Origin: Arenicellales bacterium
GTDB lineage: Bacteria; Pseudomonadota; Gammaproteobacteria; Arenicellales; JAANXG01
Direction: 5' to 3'
Assembly: GCA_030066885.1 (NCBI GenBank)
Contig: JASJAT010000034.1
Coordinates: 1 to 35,100 of the forward strand
Length of the DNA stretch: 35,100 nt
Notes under the pieces: generated by a model
What the model saw: only the letters and a program-made list of their open reading frames with translations
The model's database searches: none
Told to the model about the DNA's origin: nothing
In this document: in pieces, positions 8,276-16,370 of the stretch
Numbering within the stretch: the first letter of the stretch is position 1
How the letters are laid out: the number at the start of each line of letters is the position of its first letter
Translations under genes and position numbers: made by a program

Positions 8276-10330
8276 ATGAGCCAGAAAGCCAATACCAATC
8301 CCCTGTTCGATATAGAGCATCTGCCTGCCTTTAGTGAAATCACCCACGAGCATGTAACCCCTGCGGTGGACTTTGTGCTTGACAGGAATCGGCAACGCGT
8401 GGACGAGCTTGAGGCGGTAGCTGAAAGTGCGACTTGGGATAACTTTGTGCAACCTCTTGAAGATATCAACGAGGACTTGTCAAAAACCTGGTCCCCTGTG
8501 TCGCACCTGAATGCCGTCAAAGACAGCGAAGCGCTGCGTCGGGAATATGAGTCATGCTTGCCGAAACTTTCCGCTTATCATGCAGATCTGGGGCAAAACG
8601 TAAAACTATACCTGGGCTTCAAACGAATCAAAGAAAGTGCCGAGTTCGAGTCTCTGCAAAAGGCGCAGAAGAAGATAATTGACAACGCACTCCGGGATTT
8701 CCGATTGACGGGAGTAGAACTTCCGGAAACGAAAAAGAAACGCTTTAAGGAAATCCAAGAACGTCTATCTGTTCTCAATAACCAGTTCGACCGAAATGTA
8801 TTGGATGCAACGAACGCGTGGCATCTGCTGATCACCGATAGCGAAGACCTACGCGGGCTGCCAGCCTCCGTATTGGAGATGGCACAACAGCTGGCAAAAC
8901 AAAACGATCAGCAAGGGTGGCGTTTCACACTGGATGTTCCGTCTTATCTGCCGTTCATGATGTACGCAGAGAATCGTGCCTTGCGCAAATCCATGTACGA
9001 AGCCTACGTCACAAGGGCAAGTGAGCGAGGGCCCGATGCGGGCAAATATGACAATACCGACAAAATCACGGAGATACTCAGCCTACGTTATGAAATGGCT
9101 CGACTGCTGGATTTTCAAAGCTACGCAGAACTTTCTCTGGTGCCTAAAATGGCAGAATCGCCGCAAAAAGTCCTGGACTTCTTGCTGGATTTATCCAAAC
9201 GAGCTAAATCCGTGGCATTTCAGGAATTGGAGCAACTCAAGGATTTTTCAGCTAAGCAATTAAACATCGATAAGATCGAAGCCTGGGATTTAGTGTATTG
9301 CTCAGAAAAGCTGAAGCGATCTCTGTTCGATTTTAGCGAGGAAGATGTACGCCCATATTTTCCTGTAGACAGAGTACTTGGCGGCATGTTCGAAGTCGTG
9401 GGGAGGTTATACGGTCTGGTGATCGAACCTGTCCATGGCGTTGATGTTTGGGATCCGCAAGTGCAGTTCTATGAGATAAAGGATTCCAAAGGGGTTGTAC
9501 GTGGCCAGTTTTATGTCGATTTGTATGTACGACCGCATAAGCGTGGCGGTGCCTGGATGGATGAGTTTGTCAGCCGTAAATCAGATCGAAAGTGCATACA
9601 AACACCGGTTGCTTATCTCACCTGTAATTTCTCGATTCCGGTGGGAGATAAACCGGCTCTGCTTACACACGAAGAAGTGGTCACCCTATTTCATGAATTT
9701 GGACATGGACTGCATCACATGCTTACCAAAGTTGATTACGTCGGTGTGTCGGGCATCAATGGTGTTGCCTGGGACGCCGTGGAGCTACCAAGTCAGTTCA
9801 TGGAGAACTGGTGTTGGGAGGTTGAAGCACTGAATCTCGTAGGAGGGCATTACGAAACCGGCGCAAAATTGCCGGATGACCTGCTGCAAAAGATGAAACG
9901 AGCCAAGAACTTTCAATCTGGGTTACAGATGCTCAGACAACTGGAATTCGCCCTATTCGATATGCACCTGCATCACGGATTTGATCCGGGTGGCTCCAAG
10001 AGCGTACAGGCCTTGTTGAATGAAGTGAGACGCGAGACAGCGGTCATTTTTCCACCAGAATATAACCGCTTTCAGAACAGTTTTTCTCATATTTTTGCTG
10101 GGGGATATGCGGCGGGATACTACAGTTACAAGTGGGCGGAAGTGCTGTCGGCAGATGCGTTTAGCTTGTTTGAAGAGCGCGGTATATTCGACCAGAAAAC
10201 CGGCCGCTCCTTTCTGCGGAATATTCTGGAAACCGGCGGCTCTGTAGAACCGTTGCAGGCATTTGTATCCTTTCGGGGGCGCGAACCTAAGGTTGATGCA
10301 CTGTTACGCCAGAGCGGGCTGGAGGCATGA
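8276..10330 (+). CDS. prlC: Oligopeptidase A (M3 metallopeptidase)
   Basis: Zinc metallopeptidase of the thimet oligopeptidase family, 684 residues, which degrades signal peptides and other short peptides in the cytoplasm. The zinc site HEFGHGLHH starts at H473 (H473, E474, H477), with the third ligand glutamate expected in GVAWDAVELPSQFMENW downstream. Conserved C-terminal features include the SHIFAGGYAAGYYSYKWAEVLSAD region. The length matches E. coli OpdA (680). The start ATG at 8276 gives MSQKANTNPLFD. The next gene begins 30 bp after its stop. Confidence 0.96.
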   Translation: MSQKANTNPLFDIEHLPAFSEITHEHVTPAVDFVLDRNRQRVDELEAVAESATWDNFVQPLEDINEDLSKTWSPVSHLNAVKDSEALRREYESCLPKLSAYHADLGQNVKLYLGFKRIKESAEFESLQKAQKKIIDNALRDFRLTGVELPETKKKRFKEIQERLSVLNNQFDRNVLDATNAWHLLITDSEDLRGLPASVLEMAQQLAKQNDQQGWRFTLDVPSYLPFMMYAENRALRKSMYEAYVTRASERGPDAGKYDNTDKITEILSLRYEMARLLDFQSYAELSLVPKMAESPQKVLDFLLDLSKRAKSVAFQELEQLKDFSAKQLNIDKIEAWDLVYCSEKLKRSLFDFSEEDVRPYFPVDRVLGGMFEVVGRLYGLVIEPVHGVDVWDPQVQFYEIKDSKGVVRGQFYVDLYVRPHKRGGAWMDEFVSRKSDRKCIQTPVAYLTCNFSIPVGDKPALLTHEEVVTLFHEFGHGLHHMLTKVDYVGVSGINGVAWDAVELPSQFMENWCWEVEALNLVGGHYETGAKLPDDLLQKMKRAKNFQSGLQMLRQLEFALFDMHLHHGFDPGGSKSVQALLNEVRRETAVIFPPEYNRFQNSFSHIFAGGYAAGYYSYKWAEVLSADAFSLFEERGIFDQKTGRSFLRNILETGGSVEPLQAFVSFRGREPKVDALLRQSGLEA

Positions 10331-10360
10331 TTTGGTGCGTCGTCTATACTTATTTCTGCT

Positions 10361-11014
10361 ATGACTAAGATTGCGATAATTCTATTTGGCGTATTTGTCT
10401 TGCTTGGCTCCGCCCAAGGACAGAATCTGTACAAGTGGGTGGACGAGCAGGGTAACGTATTTTATCAGGACCAACCTCCGGAAGGGGTTGAGGGGACTGT
10501 CGAGGCTTATGGTGAAGATCCTGAACTCATTGCTGATGCCGAAAAAGATCCTCGTTCAATCGCTGCGGAGAACTTCCCGATAACGCTTTTTTCCATCCCT
10601 GTTTGCGATGCGTGTGACTTGGTGCGCAACATGCTGGAGAAAGCTGATGTTCCCTTTATGGAAAAAGACGTCAATGACAACCCACCGGTACAAGATGAAC
10701 TGATGAATTTAGCTGGGCAATTATCCGTGCCGGCGCTGGCTGTGGGAAAAAAAGTAATCTATGGATACAACTCTATGGCCATAGAAGAGGAACTAACCAG
10801 TGCGGGTTACCTTGCTAAAGCCGGAACAGAACAAAGTGATGATAGCGTTGGCCAAGACACAGGTCTTTCGGCAGAAGAGGTTGAACAACAAGCTGAATTG
10901 GCGGGCCAAGAGTTCGCTTCAGACCTGGAAGCTCTAGAGGACGAGAGCTTTGATGATCTGGATACAGCTGAAGAGATCCCTGAAGACGAGCAAATCAAAG
11001 TAGGAACCTACTAA
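10361..11014 (+). CDS. Exported DUF4124-glutaredoxin-like fusion protein
   Basis: A signal peptide (residues 1-20, MTKIAIILFGVFVLLGSAQG) is followed by a DUF4124 segment (NLYKWVDEQGNVFYQDQPP, about 22-40). A thioredoxin-fold segment then begins ITLFSIPVCDACDLV with CDAC at C82-C85 and a cis-proline-type LSVPALAVG near residue 124. The C-terminal 60 residues are acidic (Glu/Asp/Gln-rich) and probably disordered. This domain pairing recurs in gammaproteobacteria, and it probably acts as a periplasmic thiol redox protein, though no substrate is evident. It may be cotranscribed with prlC, 30 bp upstream. Confidence 0.8.
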   Translation: MTKIAIILFGVFVLLGSAQGQNLYKWVDEQGNVFYQDQPPEGVEGTVEAYGEDPELIADAEKDPRSIAAENFPITLFSIPVCDACDLVRNMLEKADVPFMEKDVNDNPPVQDELMNLAGQLSVPALAVGKKVIYGYNSMAIEEELTSAGYLAKAGTEQSDDSVGQDTGLSAEEVEQQAELAGQEFASDLEALEDESFDDLDTAEEIPEDEQIKVGTY

Positions 11015-11038
11015 GACAGTTTGTGGGAGCAAATAGTG

Positions 11039-11106
11039 GCTAGTAATTAGTCACGAGTAGCGAGTACGTTCTCCCTTATTTTTACTAGCTACTAGATACA
11101 AGATAC
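11039..11106. repeat. CTAG-rich dispersed repeat, copy 2
   Basis: It contains ggctagtaattagtcacgag and actagctactagataca and resembles 6744-6808. It lies in the 309-bp gap between the DUF4124-glutaredoxin gene and the MFS gene, which otherwise holds only a REP and a cgcaaag element. Confidence 0.4.
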
Positions 11107-11118
11107 GCACTACTGTTC

Positions 11119-11143
11119 TGTAGAAGCGGCGCCCTCGCCGGGT
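11119..11143 (+). repeat. REP-like palindrome, copy 2
   Basis: The sequence tgtagaagcggcgccctcgccgg differs by a few bases from the copy at 6524. It stands in the gap between converging genes, next to a cgcaaag element. Confidence 0.65.
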
Positions 11144-11190
11144 AATTGGCACGACAAACGTCATCTACATTAAGCAGATCGTCAAAATAC

Positions 11191-11292
11191 TCTCTCGCCA
11201 AGGCGCAAAGCACGCCAAGAAGGCAACTAAAGTATGCCCCTATCATCGGGTTTTAAATCTTAGCGAGCTTGGCGTCTTGGCGAGATTTTTAT
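11191..11292. repeat. Dispersed inverted-repeat element (cgcaaag family), copy 2
   Basis: The left arm tctcgccaaggcgcaaagc and the right arm gcttggcgtcttggcgaga are near-perfect inverted complements. The centre (actaaagtatgcccctatcatcg and following) is unlike the other copies except for scattered bases. It lies between the converging 3' ends of the DUF4124 gene and the MFS gene and could fold into a hairpin that ends both transcripts. Confidence 0.7.
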
Positions 11293-11323
11293 ACCGGAAC
11301 CTGGCTGGAACGACGCAGTATCA

Positions 11324-12523
11324 TCAAGAAGTTGCCGTCGCGAGCCGAGTCTGTCGACGCGATGCAAACAGTACGGTTCCCACGGTCATCAGTGCAGCGA
11401 TACCCACAACCCAGAACAGGGATTGCGGTGCATAGTGATCGAGTAAGTATCCAAACAACGGTGGACCAAGTATCCCACCGATATTGTAGCCGGTAGATAC
11501 AAATCCAAATACTTTGCCAACTTCACCGGGTGGGGTGACGGAACGTATCAACATATCTCGCGAGGGCGCTACCATCCCTGAAAAAAGGCCGGCAATGCTG
11601 AATAGCAGGCCGGTAACGACAAAAGGAGGGTGAAATGCGGCGATGGCAAACATAACGACGGCGACTGCGACAAAGCAAGTAGCTGCAAAGCGGCCATGCC
11701 GTGTAGTCTGGTCCGCTACCCAACCGCCGACAAGTACGCCGACGGGCATGGCGAACAAATAGCAGGACAGAAGTACACCGGCACTTGTCAACGATATGGT
11801 AGAAAGCTCGGTAAGGGCACTGACGGAGAATCCGGTAACACCACGACCCGTCAGTGATATGCCAACGAAAAACAACAACCCCATTACTACTGGCAAGGAA
11901 ATCAACAAGCGTAAGCCTGCCTTGCTAGATTGATCTGAAGGCGTTGCCGCCGGTGATGCGACATCGTCCAGCAATGCAGAATTGACCGCAAGAAGGATAG
12001 CGACGACGCCCCCACCCGCACCACACAGGACGATGGCCATCCGCCAGTCCAACCACACCATTAGCCCAAGGATAGTGGCCGGGGCGACTGCTTCTCCAAG
12101 ATAGCCTGCGAAAGTGTGTATGGAAAAAGCACGGCCCATTCGAGAACCATCAACAGCCCTGGTCAGAATAGAGTAATCGGCGGGGTGATAAACCGAGTTG
12201 GCAATTCCTGCCAAGGCGAGAAGCACAACGAACGCGCCGAACGTTGCGAAGAAACCAATACCGGCGATGACAACGGCCTCGAGCAGCAGCCCAGCAATAA
12301 GCAGCCGGCGTGCGCCATAACGGTCCACGATAAATCCGGCCGGCACTTGGGTCAAAGCTGTTGCAATACTGTAGGTCGTCAGAGCAAATCCGAGTTCCGT
12401 AAAGCCGACGCCGTAGTGTTCACGTAAAATCGGAAACAGCGGTGGCAGCAACAACATATAGAAATGGCTGAAAAAATGACCGGTGCTGACTAAGCCGACA
12501 ACCTTTGTTTCGAGACGGGTCAT
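11324..12523 (-). CDS. Major facilitator superfamily transporter
   Basis: Inner-membrane protein of 399 residues with about twelve hydrophobic segments. The loop after helix 2 (VPAGFIVDRYGARRLLIAGL) has the GxxxDRxGxRR pattern typical of MFS motif A, and an equivalent loop in the second half reads VGGWVADQTTRHGR. The N-terminal half resembles FsmR/NarK-like and drug exporters, but the substrate cannot be read. The start is ATG at 12523. It follows the NDUFA9-like gene by 50 bp on the same strand, so the two may be cotranscribed. No cognate regulator is adjacent. Confidence 0.85.
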   Translation of the reverse strand: MTRLETKVVGLVSTGHFFSHFYMLLLPPLFPILREHYGVGFTELGFALTTYSIATALTQVPAGFIVDRYGARRLLIAGLLLEAVVIAGIGFFATFGAFVVLLALAGIANSVYHPADYSILTRAVDGSRMGRAFSIHTFAGYLGEAVAPATILGLMVWLDWRMAIVLCGAGGGVVAILLAVNSALLDDVASPAATPSDQSSKAGLRLLISLPVVMGLLFFVGISLTGRGVTGFSVSALTELSTISLTSAGVLLSCYLFAMPVGVLVGGWVADQTTRHGRFAATCFVAVAVVMFAIAAFHPPFVVTGLLFSIAGLFSGMVAPSRDMLIRSVTPPGEVGKVFGFVSTGYNIGGILGPPLFGYLLDHYAPQSLFWVVGIAALMTVGTVLFASRRQTRLATATS

Positions 12524-12573
12524 CTAATTGCTTAATAGATCGCGTTCAGGCGTGGTCAACAGCTGACCATCCC

Positions 12574-13461
12574 TTACTGAAAGGCGACTTCTTCAAGGGA
12601 CCGGGGCGTGATGCTGAGATCCTGGAGGGTATTCGTACCGGCACTAACGATGTTGTCATCGCGCATCAAAATAATTTGGTCTCTGGTGAGGGGCGGGTTG
12701 GGAAGTAGTGTAGCGGTAGCAGCCAAAGTTTCCCAAATCAAAAAGGGCACCGGCAAAAGTAGACGCTTTCGTTTTTCTATTTTTTGCAGCACCTCGAGTA
12801 GTTCACGATAGGCATAGGTGCGAGGCCCACCCAGTTCGTAGATTTTGCCTTGGCTATCCATACCGTCGAGCACCCGTACGGTTGCGTCGGCCACGTCTTC
12901 GACATGCACCGGTTGGAGTTTTGTACTACCGCTTCCGAAAAGCGGGATTATGGGAAGGTAGTGGATGAGATTCATTAGGGTGCTTAGAAATGCATCGTTA
13001 GGACCGAACAATACGCTTGGGCGAAGGATTACAGCATTTGAAGCCGCATCCCGGACACGCTCCTCTCCAATCGCCCGGGCTCTGATGTAACGAGACGATG
13101 ACTGCGTGTCGACCCCGATGCCTGAAATGTGAATCAGTCGAGCTGCCGCTGCTGACGACAGCTGGGCCACAGCATATGCCCCCTCAACGTGGACTGCGTC
13201 AAAACGGAGTCCACCTTTTTCGATATACAAACCGACGGCATTCACGGTGGCATCGGACCCTTTAATTGCCGTTGCTACAGAAGATTTTTCGGTTACATCC
13301 GCTTGCACTTGTTCTACCGCTTCACCCATATTCTGAAACAGGCTTGTTCGTGGATGTCGTACTGCTACGCGTACCCCGTAACCTGCTTGTGCTAAACGGC
13401 GAACGATGTGCTGTCCCAGGTAACCGGTTCCCCCAAAAACTGTGACTTGTTCATTACGCAA
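12574..13461 (-). CDS. NAD(P)-binding reductase, NDUFA9-like atypical SDR
   Basis: Protein of 295 residues with an N-terminal Rossmann fold: VTVFGGTGYLGQHIV gives the GGTGYLG nucleotide motif of atypical short-chain dehydrogenases. RPSVLFGPNDAF (about 147-158) is the signature of the complex I NDUFA9-like group; bacterial members are soluble proteins of unclear substrate, sometimes linked to quinone or lipid metabolism. It has ISGIGVD in place of the catalytic Ser region but no clean YxxxK, as usual for this group. The start codon appears to be TTG at 13461, with GAGG upstream; no ATG lies in frame before the Rossmann strand. It is probably in one transcript with the MFS gene. Confidence 0.82.
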   Translation of the reverse strand: MRNEQVTVFGGTGYLGQHIVRRLAQAGYGVRVAVRHPRTSLFQNMGEAVEQVQADVTEKSSVATAIKGSDATVNAVGLYIEKGGLRFDAVHVEGAYAVAQLSSAAAARLIHISGIGVDTQSSSRYIRARAIGEERVRDAASNAVILRPSVLFGPNDAFLSTLMNLIHYLPIIPLFGSGSTKLQPVHVEDVADATVRVLDGMDSQGKIYELGGPRTYAYRELLEVLQKIEKRKRLLLPVPFLIWETLAATATLLPNPPLTRDQIILMRDDNIVSAGTNTLQDLSITPRSLEEVAFQ

Positions 13462-13584
13462 GGGTGTTGGCCTCGTTTACCCCATTTCCGCCATTGCGAA
13501 ACGAAGTGGAGCAATCTAATAGCTGAGTTATAAAGTTAAAAGAGCCGTGATGGCAGAACGCGTGCCTTGCTCATCCATAAAAAC

Positions 13585-13691
13585 AGACTCCCGCAAAGGC
13601 GCAAAGCACGCCAAGAAAGAAATAATATGCTCTTCAACATGAAGATTAAACTCTGCGAGCTTAGCGTCTCAGCGAGAGTTATTCTCTCTTT
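13585..13691. repeat. Dispersed inverted-repeat element (cgcaaag family), copy 3
   Basis: The left arm cccgcaaaggcgcaaagcac and the right arm gcgagcttagcgtctcagcgagag are followed by ttattctctcttt. The left arm and tail match copies 1 and 2. It occupies the 274-bp space between the monohaem protein gene and the NDUFA9-like gene. Confidence 0.65.
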
Positions 13692-13707
13692 GAAATCTGG
13701 AAACCCG

Positions 13708-13734
13708 GCAGGAGCGGCGCCCTCCGCCTCGATA
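13708..13734 (+). repeat. REP-like palindrome, copy 3
   Basis: The sequence gcaggagcggcgccctccgcctcgata is a decayed copy of the REP family. It abuts the stop codon of the leftward monohaem protein gene (tta at 13736-13738). Confidence 0.6.
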
Positions 13735-13735
13735 G

Positions 13736-14857
13736 TTATTTTTTAATCAGCTCATGCAGTTCGCGGATATCGGTAGTGGGGTCGCCCAGAAAATTCGTGT
13801 AACTGAATTCCTCCAACAAGAGGTAAGCCGGCATAGCATGTGGGCCTTTAGGGGCAGCGCGAATTGCCGACTCCAACAAAAATTCCATTTCAGGCACAGC
13901 GGGCTTTGGTCTAAGCGTACGAAGGGTGATAACCCCCAGCAAATAGTACGCTTCAGATAATGCCTCAGGATCCACCTTGTCGCTACTTCCGACTAATTGC
14001 CGGAGTTCGCTAGAGGCGACGATATCGTGAATGGCACGCTCACGACCCGCGGGAGCTATGGTAAGAGCGGTGGCCTGATTAAACACATCGCGCGCTCGAT
14101 CCAGCGAAGGTTCGATGTTTAGATTATCGCCAAGCTCACTCATGCTGTTTTGCCATACACCGACGTGATGCTGAATGTATAACGGTACATCGTCACGCTC
14201 CAGAAACTTGTCTAATGTAGAACGTACACGCTCGAAATCCTGTGTCACCGTGAGACCTATTCGAAGGTACTCAATGAGTACACCATCCAAATCGAGGTCG
14301 AATGGATTGACCGAGTCATCCAAAATAATTTCTTCGTATTTGTTCAGAGCGCTATCGAATTGCCGGGTAGCTACGTATAGCTGTGCGATCTCTTCCGGGT
14401 CTAACTCACTGGTGTCCATGCGCGCAAAGAGTTTCTGTCCCAACAAGAAATCCGAATCATCCGGTAAGCGTGAGTGACATGAGACACAATTTTGGGCCAT
14501 GTCGAACAAGGAGAAGTAAGCATCTATATAACTTTCGTCTTGGAACGCGGACGAAACCCGTTCAATCGCCCTGTCAAAGGAGCGCGCCAGTAATTTAAAC
14601 TCCGGATCGCGGCTCTCGGCGTGTTTGGCAAGCTCTTTGTCCGAGGAGGTCAGAACGTCCAAATGGCGTTCAACAAGGGCCTTGTCGTCTGCGCTCATGT
14701 CCTGCTCGGCTCGCAAACTCAGGGGGAGGAGATAGGCGATGGCATCGAACGCCTGCCGCATAGTCTGTTGCACTTGCTGATCGTCAGACTGGGCGTGGAC
14801 CGACGATGTAAGCAGAACAATTGAAAGAAAGTATGGCCGCAGCGAAGTAGCACGCAT
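13736..14857 (-). CDS. Exported monohaem c-type protein, function unknown
   Basis: About 373 residues from ATG 14857; the frame also offers a start at 14887, but 14857 places the signal peptide (MRATSLRPYFLSIVLLTSSVHAQ) at the N-terminus, with GAGG upstream. One haem motif, CVSCH, is at residues 124-128 from this start, in a helical region (YFSLFDMAQNCVSCHSRLP) resembling cytochrome c' type proteins. The C-terminal two thirds look helical and TPR-like, with repeated leucine and alanine patterns. Probably a periplasmic electron-transfer or scaffold protein; no partner oxidase or reductase is adjacent. Confidence 0.75.
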   Translation of the reverse strand: MRATSLRPYFLSIVLLTSSVHAQSDDQQVQQTMRQAFDAIAYLLPLSLRAEQDMSADDKALVERHLDVLTSSDKELAKHAESRDPEFKLLARSFDRAIERVSSAFQDESYIDAYFSLFDMAQNCVSCHSRLPDDSDFLLGQKLFARMDTSELDPEEIAQLYVATRQFDSALNKYEEIILDDSVNPFDLDLDGVLIEYLRIGLTVTQDFERVRSTLDKFLERDDVPLYIQHHVGVWQNSMSELGDNLNIEPSLDRARDVFNQATALTIAPAGRERAIHDIVASSELRQLVGSSDKVDPEALSEAYYLLGVITLRTLRPKPAVPEMEFLLESAIRAAPKGPHAMPAYLLLEEFSYTNFLGDPTTDIRELHELIKK

Positions 14858-14980
14858 ATTAAAAACCTCGGTCAAAGACAGGAACACTATGTTAAGTTGA
14901 GATAGGTAGTCAGAAGCTGATCGAAATCAAGTTAGATTGTGTTTACTAAAAGGCTGGTATCGTAAGTAATCATGTGCCCG

Positions 14981-14997
14981 CTTGCCAAATTGGCAAG
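14981..14997. promoter_or_regulatory. Perfect 17-bp inverted repeat, possible operator
   Basis: CTTGCCAA-A-TTGGCAAG lies in the 243-bp space between the divergent monohaem protein gene and xthA. Its 8-bp perfect arms around a single base suit a dimeric helix-turn-helix repressor. There is no T-run, so it is not a terminator. The binding protein is unknown. Confidence 0.4.
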
Positions 14998-15100
14998 TGT
15001 CGGAATGCACTTTCTACGAGTATCATCTAAAAAAGTAAATGTCGGTGGTGATCGTTTTTTGACCTAGAAGAAAAATAATCCATATGCAGGCGGAACAGTC

Positions 15101-15871
15101 ATGAAAATTGTCACTTGGAACGTCAACTCGCTGCGCGTCCGGCTACCTCAGGTAATGAATTGGCTGGAAAAGCACGCGCCAGATGTCTTGTGTCTTCAGG
15201 AGACCAAGATGTCCGACGACGATTTTCCCGAAAGCGCAATCAAGGATGTCGGCTATGAAGTGATCTACTCCGGTCAGAAAACATATAACGGGGTCGCTAT
15301 GCTAAGCAAGTCAGCGGCATCGAACGTAGTCACCGACCTGCCGAATCAAGACGACCCGGCACGACGACTGCTGGCTTCTACAGTAAATGACATTCGCATA
15401 CTGAACATATATGTGCCTAATGGGCAAGAAGTCGGTTCTGACAAATACGAATACAAGCTTTCTTGGTTGGAGAGCTTGCAAAAATTCGTACACGACGAGC
15501 TTGCTCATTACCCTGATTTGGTACTTCTGGGTGACTACAATATCGCGCCCGAAGATCGGGATGTGCACGACCCCAAATTGTGGCAGGGAAAAATCTTGTT
15601 CAGCCAACCGGAACGTGCGGCGTTTGAACGGCTGATACAGACAGGGCTCAAAGACAGTTTTCGGAAGTTTGAGCAGGAACCGAACAGCTTTAGCTGGTGG
15701 GATTACCGTGCGGTTGCCTTTCGCCGCAACCGCGGCCTGCGAATCGACCACATCCTGTGTAGCCCGTCTTTGTATGAACGCTGTACTGCCTGTTATGTCG
15801 ATAAGGAGCCGAGGAAGCTGGAGCGTCCTTCAGATCACGCCCCGGTCGTAGCCGAGTTCGAAGACCCTTAA
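15101..15871 (+). CDS. xthA: Exodeoxyribonuclease III (AP endonuclease)
   Basis: Metal-dependent nuclease of base excision repair that cuts at abasic sites and trims 3' ends. The 256-residue protein starts MKIVTWNVNSLRVR, where N7 is a metal ligand, and CLQETK gives E34. LGDYNIAPEDRDVHD provides the catalytic Asp/Asn pair, and RIDHIL and SDHAPV give the C-terminal Asp-His. An AGGCGGA Shine-Dalgarno precedes ATG 15101. The stop TAA falls in the left end of MITE copy A, so the end of the gene coincides with the element boundary. Confidence 0.95.
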   Translation: MKIVTWNVNSLRVRLPQVMNWLEKHAPDVLCLQETKMSDDDFPESAIKDVGYEVIYSGQKTYNGVAMLSKSAASNVVTDLPNQDDPARRLLASTVNDIRILNIYVPNGQEVGSDKYEYKLSWLESLQKFVHDELAHYPDLVLLGDYNIAPEDRDVHDPKLWQGKILFSQPERAAFERLIQTGLKDSFRKFEQEPNSFSWWDYRAVAFRRNRGLRIDHILCSPSLYERCTACYVDKEPRKLERPSDHAPVVAEFEDP

Positions 15872-15969
15872 ACCGGGGACAGTATACTTTTTAATATGAC
15901 CTATCGCGGCGAGGGCGCCGCTCCTACAGTTATTCTTTACGTTAAAAAGTATACTGTCCCCGGTTTAAG
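15867..15969. mobile_element. MITE copy A (103 bp) with 28-bp perfect terminal inverted repeats and a nested REP
   Basis: The ends are perfect inverted copies of 28 bp beginning cttaaaccggggacagtata. No transposase is encoded. The centre holds an inverted REP palindrome (15903-15928). The family also has an intact copy at 23952-24091 and a decayed one at 539-663. It overlaps the xthA stop codon on the left, and on the right it encodes the final residues and stop of the DUF123 protein on the other strand. Confidence 0.8.
15903..15928 (-). repeat. REP-like palindrome, copy 4 (inverted, inside MITE A)
   Basis: The sequence atcgcggcgagggcgccgctcctaca is the reverse complement of the REP family. 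It fills the centre of MITE A, which is otherwise just terminal repeats, and so resembles a REP captured between MITE ends or a composite mobile unit. Confidence 0.75.
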
Positions 15970-16368
15970 CATGGAAACCTGGGGTCGCGCTTCTAAGAAA
16001 AACAAGTGAGAAACAGCGGACGTATCAGAAGCGCCGAAACCTATCAGGGGAATGGACACATCATTCGACTTGGACAGAGTACTGACCCACGTTCGTTCAC
16101 GTTTAGTGTTTGAGTACGTAACCCACAATTCGAGCAGATCGCAATGTGGCTTTAAGTAATCAATGTGCCAATGTGGAGAATGGGATTCGCCAAGGTGATG
16201 GCGTATGCGCGCCTTTATACCACCCGGACCGAAGGCACTGCCCACATACAAATAGTAACCCGGTTGCAGTTTGAGTAGACCCAGTTTACCAATTCGGATT
16301 GAACGAGTTGTTCTACATGCATACGTCAGCGCGTAGGTTCCGGTATCCGGCTTGAGCTGTCGCCACAT
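15937..16368 (-). CDS. DUF123 / GIY-YIG-type nuclease-like protein, C-terminus replaced by MITE sequence
   Basis: Protein of 143 residues. The segment PGYYLYVGSAFGPGGIKARIRHHL (about 36-59) is the DUF123 signature, a GIY-YIG relative sometimes fused to endonuclease III. WHIDYLKPHCDLLELWV and CDL/H-rich segments follow. The DNA or RNA substrate is unknown. The last dozen residues (MLKPGTVYFLT) are encoded by the terminal repeat of MITE A, so the natural C-terminus has been lost or changed. The start ATG at 16368 is 2 bp from the prmC stop, so it is translated from the hemA-prfA-prmC transcript. Confidence 0.75.
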   Translation of the reverse strand: MWRQLKPDTGTYALTYACRTTRSIRIGKLGLLKLQPGYYLYVGSAFGPGGIKARIRHHLGESHSPHWHIDYLKPHCDLLELWVTYSNTKRERTWVSTLSKSNDVSIPLIGFGASDTSAVSHLFFLEARPQVSMLKPGTVYFLT

Positions 16369-16370
16369 CT

